NCBI GenBank assembly: GCA_015257125.1
Contig: JABZKU010000014.1
Location: 1-54,424 of the forward strand
DNA: 54,424 bases
Direction of reading: 5' to 3'
From: Prevotellaceae bacterium
Lineage (GTDB): Bacteria > Bacteroidota > Bacteroidia > Bacteroidales > Bacteroidaceae
Notes under the pieces: model-generated
Seen by the model: only the letters and a program-made list of their open reading frames with translations
Told to the model about the DNA's origin: nothing
The model's database searches: none
Translations under genes and position numbers: made by a program
Shown: positions 50,656 through 54,424 of the stretch, one piece after another
Layout: every line of letters starts with the position of its first letter
How positions within the stretch are numbered: position 1 is the first letter of the stretch

Positions 50656-51567
50656 ATGCACGAATACATCCGGCGTTTTTTAGACTACATGTCCGGTCAG
50701 CGTGGTTGTTCACCCCTGACGCGCAGCACCTATGAAACCACGCTCACCGATTGTGCCAATTATTTGGTTGCGCATCACAGTCCCATCGCGTGGGACGCCG
50801 TCACCACTGCGCATGTGCGGGCTTGGCTGGCTCATTTGATGAAAAGTGGCTACGCTTCGAACACCGTCAATCGCTCACTTTCCGCCCTGCGCTCCTTCTT
50901 TCGCTACCTCCTGCGTGAAGGGGTAGTGGCCACCGATCCCGCTCATGCGGTTCGCAACCCCAAGGCCGCAAAACGCATCCCCACTTTCGTTCGCGAGCGT
51001 GAAATGGATCGACTCTTTGCCTACTATCCTTTCGGAGACGACTATGCCGGTCATCGCGATCGCACCCTGCTGTTGTTACTCTATCACACCGGTTTACGCG
51101 CCGCCGAGGTGCTCGGGCTCGACCTTTCCGGCGTCGACCTGACGGCCGGCCAACTGCGTGTCACCGGTAAGGGCAACAAGCAGCGCATCGTTCCTTTCGG
51201 GGCGGAATTGCGCGAAGCCATTGCCGACTATTTGCCGGTGCGCGAAGCCTATCTTCGTGGATTTTCAGTAGACGAAAGCGCACTTTTTTTGAGTGTGCGC
51301 GGTAAGCGACTCGGTTATACGGCACTTCGCAACATCGTGCGCACAGCGCTTTCGGCAGTCACCAGTCAGCAAAAGAAATCCCCCCACGTGCTTCGCCACA
51401 GTTTTGCTACCGCCATGCTCAGTCACGGAGCGCAACTCGAAGCCATCCGCCGGCTGCTCGGGCACGAAAGTGTCGTGACCACTTCTATTTATACCCACAC
51501 CACGGTGGCCGAATTGCGAAAACAATATGCCGCGGCTCATCCGCACGACCGCGCCCCAAAAGAGTAG
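50656..51567 (+). CDS. xerC: Tyrosine recombinase, XerC/XerD type
   Basis: 303 residues from the ATG at 50656; the upstream in-frame part is not conserved in style. The N-terminal SAM-like core-binding domain (1-90) is YIRRFLDYMSGQRGCSPLTR. Catalytic residues are R148 (HTGLRAAE), K172 (GKGNKQR), H244 and R247 (HVLRHSFAT), H270 (LGHES) and Y279 (SIYTH). The length is that of the Xer recombinases that resolve chromosome dimers at dif; no dif site is recognised here. The position between rpsU and hpf suits the chromosomal Xer gene of Bacteroidales, not a phage integrase. Whether it is XerC or XerD is not settled. Confidence 0.85.
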   Translation: MHEYIRRFLDYMSGQRGCSPLTRSTYETTLTDCANYLVAHHSPIAWDAVTTAHVRAWLAHLMKSGYASNTVNRSLSALRSFFRYLLREGVVATDPAHAVRNPKAAKRIPTFVREREMDRLFAYYPFGDDYAGHRDRTLLLLLYHTGLRAAEVLGLDLSGVDLTAGQLRVTGKGNKQRIVPFGAELREAIADYLPVREAYLRGFSVDESALFLSVRGKRLGYTALRNIVRTALSAVTSQQKKSPHVLRHSFATAMLSHGAQLEAIRRLLGHESVVTTSIYTHTTVAELRKQYAAAHPHDRAPKE

Positions 51568-51933
51568 GGTGGTGCAATGTATTGTTGCGGGTGGACAAAA
51601 CAAGAGAGATTTTGCCACCGAGCACCATTAAAAAGACGAATAACTAATGGTGAAAGACTCTCCATATTGATTCAAATCGGTTTGTTCGAACGCTTAGTCT
51701 GCTGTTTGTCGGGACGCCGAGGGGTGGGAGAGTGTAAACGGAAGAGCAGCTACTTGCATGGATCATGAGGAAATGCTAAGCAAAAAGGATTGTTGGAAAC
51801 TCCACAACAATGATTCAAATCACGGGACATTCTTCGCGAAAGTTCCGTGCTTTTGTTTGAAAATCGCTCTTCTTTTTGTGAAGGAGAAAACGAGTGCTCA
51901 TTTTGCGCTTTTCTACTGCTTTTTCATCGTTTT
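51568..51933. other. Intergenic stretch, nothing firm recognised
   Basis: No ORF is convincing. An 11-bp direct repeat, TGATTCAAATC, occurs at 51668-51678 and 51811-51821. It is too short to interpret. Confidence 0.4.
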
Positions 51934-52178
51934 CCTCGCGCGCACGCGCGTCCGCTGTTTTTCGATTTTTGCCTTCACCTCTTCACCTATGCTGTGTAAG
52001 TACTTGATTATCTTGCTGTAAAGTGTGAAGGCTTCACCCTCTTTGCCTTCACCGGGTGAAGGCTGTTTTGGAGGCTTTTGTTCACCCGTAAACAGTTGTA
52101 AGTGTGATATTTATCTCTGTGGGTGAAGGGTGAAGGCAACTTTTTCGAAGTCGTTGAGCGCGCGAAATGCGCGTGTCA
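51934..52178. repeat. Palindromic GTGAAGG repeat element, copy 5 (about 245 bp)
   Basis: The left end is CCTCGCGCGCACGCGCGTCC, T-rich, then CCTTCACCTCTTCACC. The right end is GGTGAAGGGTGAAGGC, then a degenerate A/T and GCGCG head whose outer limit is approximate. One spacer per arm. The centre is the perfect 19-nt palindrome GCCTTCACCGGGTGAAGGC at 52045-52063, within 2 bp of the element midpoint. It is the shortest copy, between xerC and the hpf promoter. Confidence 0.78.
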
Positions 52179-52226
52179 TGCACGCAGGTGCCCATGCCTA
52201 CGCGAAAAAAAAAAACCGGGCAAAAA

Positions 52227-52258
52227 TTTGGTGGCACCGGAAATAAATACTACATTCG
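52227..52258 (+). promoter_or_regulatory. Promoter of hpf
   Basis: TTTG (52227-52230), 20 nt, TACATTCG (52251-52258), a TTCG variant. The leader is about 75 nt. Confidence 0.7.
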
Positions 52259-52324
52259 CAGTGTACCCCACCGATCATTCCGGGGTAGCATAGAACGATA
52301 CTCCGTTTAACCATCACAACACAC

Positions 52325-52332
52325 AAAGGAGG
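52325..52332 (+). promoter_or_regulatory. Full Shine-Dalgarno of hpf
   Basis: AAAGGAGG ends 5 nt before the ATG at 52338. It is the only strong Shine-Dalgarno I find before any gene in this window. Confidence 0.85.
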
Positions 52333-52337
52333 ACACC

Positions 52338-52628
52338 ATGGAATTCAAACTTCAAACGCTTCGTTTCAACGCCACCGAGAAGCTCGTGGCTTTCATTGAT
52401 AAGAAAATCGCCAAATTGGAAAAGTATGGCGAAGTGCAAAACGTCGAACTCACGCTTCAAGTCGTGAAGCCCGAAACGGCCAATAACAAAGAGGCAAAAC
52501 TTCATGTGGTGCTTCCCGGTCGCAGCATACACACCGAAAAAGTGGCAGACACTTTTGAAGAAGCCGTAGATCTTTGCATCGACGTAGCCCGCCGTGAATT
52601 GGCAGAGAATAAAGAAAATCACGGCTGA
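52338..52628 (+). CDS. hpf: Ribosome hibernation-promoting factor, short HPF/YfiA type
   Basis: 96 residues with the beta-alpha-beta-beta-beta-alpha layout of HPF: MEFKLQTLRFNATEKLVAFI, NVELTLQVVKPE, AKLHVVLPGRSIHTEKVADT, then the basic/acidic helix FEEAVDLCIDVARRELAENK. It binds the 30S decoding centre and silences ribosomes in slow growth. It lacks the C-terminal dimerisation domain of long HPF. The start is fixed by the Shine-Dalgarno. It precedes three tRNAs and tuf, a translation cluster. Confidence 0.93.
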   Translation: MEFKLQTLRFNATEKLVAFIDKKIAKLEKYGEVQNVELTLQVVKPETANNKEAKLHVVLPGRSIHTEKVADTFEEAVDLCIDVARRELAENKENHG

Positions 52629-52651
52629 GAAGAAAAAAAACGGCCGAAAAG

Positions 52652-52682
52652 TTTGCGGGTCTGAAATTATTGCCTACCTTTG
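52652..52682 (+). promoter_or_regulatory. Promoter of the tRNA-Tyr/Gly/Thr-tuf transcript
   Basis: TTTG (52652-52655), 19 nt, TACCTTTG (52675-52682). No terminator or further promoter is seen before tuf, so the tRNAs and tuf are likely one transcript. Confidence 0.75.
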
Positions 52683-52746
52683 CACTCGAAATCGGAAACG
52701 CACCGCACTTCGGTACGAACGAAAGCCGCGGATCCGCATTCTAAAA

Positions 52747-52829
52747 GGGTAGTTACCAGAGTGGCCAAATGGGGCAGACTGTAAATCTGCTGGCTTACGC
52801 CTTCGGTGGTTCGAATCCATCACTACCCA
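52747..52829 (+). tRNA. tRNA-Tyr (GTA)
   Basis: 83 nt with a long variable arm. Acceptor GGGTAGT/ACTACCC; anticodon stem GCAGA/TCTGC around CTGTAAA gives GTA. Discriminator A. Confidence 0.95.
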
Positions 52830-52846
52830 CCTCCATGGGAGGTATT

Positions 52847-52919
52847 GCGGGAATAGCTCAATTGATAGAGCACTAGCCTTCCAAGCTGGGGGTTGCGGGT
52901 TTGAGCCCCGTTTCCCGCT
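52847..52919 (+). tRNA. tRNA-Gly (TCC)
   Basis: 73 nt. Acceptor GCGGGAA/TTCCCGC; anticodon stem CTAGC/GCTGG around CTTCCAA gives TCC. Discriminator T. Confidence 0.95.
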
Positions 52920-52929
52920 CAAATAATTT

Positions 52930-53001
<72 letters not shown>

Positions 53002-53087
53002 CTCTAAGGGAGATTGGAGAGGTGTACGAATTTTCTCCGGTCTCTTTTTGTTCAGAAGAATATAAACAATCAAATATAACCACTACA

Positions 53088-54269
53088 ATGGCAAAAGAAC
53101 ATTTCGAGCGTACCAAACCGCACGTGAACATTGGTACGATTGGTCACGTCGACCACGGTAAGACTACTCTTACTGCCGCTATCACTGAAGTACTTGCAAA
53201 GCATGGTCTCTCCGAAAAGAAGTCTTTCGATCAGATCGACAATGCCCCCGAGGAAAAGGAACGTGGTATCACGATCAACACTTCGCACGTTGAGTACGAG
53301 ACTGCAAATCGTCACTATGCTCACGTTGACTGCCCGGGTCACGCCGACTATGTGAAGAACATGGTAACGGGTGCTGCCCAGATGGACGGTGCTATCATTG
53401 TGGTGGCTGCTACTGATGGTCCCATGCCCCAGACTCGCGAGCACATCCTTCTCGCTCGTCAGGTGAACGTTCCCCGTCTCGTTGTATTCCTCAACAAGTG
53501 CGACAGCGTTGAAGATGAGGAAATGCTCGAGCTCGTAGAAATGGACATGCAGGATCTCCTCTCGCAGTACGACTTCGAGGAAGATACTCCTATCATCCGT
53601 GGTTCTGCTCTTGGTGCGCTCAATGGTGTGCCTGAGTGGGAAGATAGCGTGATGAAGCTCATGGATGCAGTCGATTCTTGGATCCAAGAGCCCGAACGTG
53701 ACCGCGATAAGCCCTTCTTGATGCCTGTTGAGGACGTGTTCTCAATCACCGGTCGTGGTACTGTTGCCACCGGTCGTGTTGAAACGGGTATCGTTAAGGT
53801 AGGTGACGAAGTTCAGATCCTCGGTCTTGGTGAAGATAAGAAGTCGGTTGTAACCGGTGTGGAAATGTTCCGCAAGTTGCTCGATCAGGGTGAAGCCGGT
53901 GACAACGTAGGTCTCCTCCTCCGTGGTATCGACAAGCAAGAAATCAAGCGTGGTATGGTAATCACCCACCCCGGTGTGATTAAGCCCCACAAGAAGTTCA
54001 AGGCTTCAATCTACGTCCTCAAGAAGGAAGAAGGTGGTCGTCACACTCCCTTCGGTAACAAGTACCGTCCCCAGTTCTATCTCCGCACGATGGACTGCAC
54101 GGGTGAAATTCACCTCCCCGAAGGCGTTGAAATGGTAATGCCCGGTGACAACGTGGAAATCACGGTTGAACTCATCTACGCCGTTGCCCTCAACGTAGGT
54201 CTCCGCTTCGCTATCCGCGAAGGTGGCCGTACGGTAGGTTCCGGTCAGATCACCGAGATCCTCGACTAA
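53088..54269 (+). CDS. tuf: Elongation factor Tu
   Basis: 393 residues from the ATG at 53088. G1 GHVDHGKT (residues 19-26), the switch region ERGITINTSHVEYET, G3 DCPGHADYVKNM, G4 NKCD, and the beta-barrel domains 2 and 3 ending VGSGQITEILD. It carries aminoacyl-tRNA to the ribosome with GTP. Codon choice is strongly biased (GGT, CGT, AAC), marking a highly expressed gene. The order tRNA-Tyr, Gly, Thr, tuf, tRNA-Trp is the usual Bacteroidales arrangement, normally followed by secE and nusG. Confidence 0.98.
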   Translation: MAKEHFERTKPHVNIGTIGHVDHGKTTLTAAITEVLAKHGLSEKKSFDQIDNAPEEKERGITINTSHVEYETANRHYAHVDCPGHADYVKNMVTGAAQMDGAIIVVAATDGPMPQTREHILLARQVNVPRLVVFLNKCDSVEDEEMLELVEMDMQDLLSQYDFEEDTPIIRGSALGALNGVPEWEDSVMKLMDAVDSWIQEPERDRDKPFLMPVEDVFSITGRGTVATGRVETGIVKVGDEVQILGLGEDKKSVVTGVEMFRKLLDQGEAGDNVGLLLRGIDKQEIKRGMVITHPGVIKPHKKFKASIYVLKKEEGGRHTPFGNKYRPQFYLRTMDCTGEIHLPEGVEMVMPGDNVEITVELIYAVALNVGLRFAIREGGRTVGSGQITEILD

Positions 54270-54311
54270 TCTAGCGCACAACGACAGTTTGTCTGTCGAA
54301 TGCATAAAAAC

Positions 54312-54343
54312 AAGGTTCCGGCTCGAAGCCGGGTCGGAACCTT
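54312..54343 (+). terminator. Hairpin between tuf and tRNA-Trp
   Basis: AAGGTTCCG and CGGAACCTT form a 9-bp stem; the 14-nt loop can itself fold (CCGGCTCGAAGCCGG overlapping). Only TTCC follows, so this is a weak terminator or a processing site before tRNA-Trp. Confidence 0.5.
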
Positions 54344-54347
54344 TCCT

Positions 54348-54420
54348 ACGGGAATAGCTCAGTTGGTAGAGCACTGGTCTCCAAAACCAGGTGTCGGGAG
54401 TTCGAGCCTCTCTTCCCGTG
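54348..54420 (+). tRNA. tRNA-Trp (CCA)
   Basis: 73 nt, complete, 4 nt before the window end. Acceptor ACGGGAA/TTCCCGT; anticodon stem CTGGT/ACCAG around CTCCAAA gives CCA. Discriminator G. Confidence 0.95.
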
Positions 54421-54424
54421 CAAA

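Noticed and set aside
50656..51567. Integrase of a prophage or integrative element
   Set aside because: It is Xer-sized, sits in the conserved rpsU-hpf-tuf neighbourhood, and no phage or conjugation genes or att repeats flank it.
51668..51821. 11-bp direct repeat TGATTCAAATC as a transposition footprint
   Set aside because: Too short, and no element between the copies has ends or coding capacity.

Overview
The window is a chromosomal segment from a Bacteroidales bacterium (phylum Bacteroidota); the family is not resolved. Three things support this. Promoters are of the Bacteroidota type, TTTG, about 20 nt, then TAnnTTTG. Shine-Dalgarno sequences are nearly absent. The gene content is typical of the order: SusD-free glycan hydrolases with Sec signals, a Ser-type sulfatase, SDR-type threonine dehydrogenase, pflB/pflA, and the block rpsU, xerC, hpf, tRNAs, tuf, tRNA-Trp. 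GC is high in most genes (about 55-60% in the lines I counted by hand).

Layout. 1-59 is the 3' part of tRNA-Asn. 1.0-7.0 kb holds a minus-strand RlpA-like protein and a 1.6k-residue alpha-2-macroglobulin-like protein. 7.2-13.2 kb runs on the plus strand: a DUF438/hemerythrin/PAS sensor, tsaE, a leucine-rich-repeat plus GH20 hexosaminidase, and an AraC regulator. 13.4-15.2 kb (minus) has threonine dehydrogenase and a secreted beta-trefoil-like protein. 16.3-20.3 kb is a 1334-residue GH2 beta-galactosidase. 20.5-27.1 kb is a tight minus-strand operon: U32 (TrhP-like), HAD phosphatase, ribF, CPBP protease, dusB, and after a hairpin an M24B aminopeptidase P. 28-31.6 kb holds parC and a nitroreductase. 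31.7-36.5 kb holds manC, tRNA-Leu on the opposite strand, pflA and pflB. 36.8-40.1 kb is an overlapping pair of unknown exported proteins. 40.2-41.35 kb is an AT-rich alpha/beta hydrolase that looks acquired. 42.1-54.4 kb holds clpB, a YbjN-like protein, glmM, a sulfatase, an NlpC/P60 hydrolase, rpsU, xerC, hpf, tRNA-Tyr/Gly/Thr, tuf and tRNA-Trp.

The main unexplained structure is a family of five non-coding intergenic elements (379-839, 15516-15845, 27491-27819, 41558-42016, 51934-52178). Each is bounded by inverted ends of about 60 bp: a GC-rich alternating head, a T-rich stretch, then CCTTCACCTCTTCACC. Each is filled with AT-rich spacers separated by GTGAAGG/CCTTCAC motifs, often as the palindrome GGTGAAGGCTTCACC. 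They are large imperfect palindromes, come in size classes of about 460, 330 and 245 bp, carry no ORF I believe, show no obvious target duplication, and recur every 10-15 kb. I do not recognise them as a named family.

Other points worth checking: three genes whose -7 box lies exactly 4 nt before the ATG (predicted leaderless mRNAs); a full Shine-Dalgarno found only at hpf; a hairpin beginning at the predicted +1 of pflB; and a 13-bp inverted repeat upstream of clpB. All calls come from reading the sequence; no database search was run.
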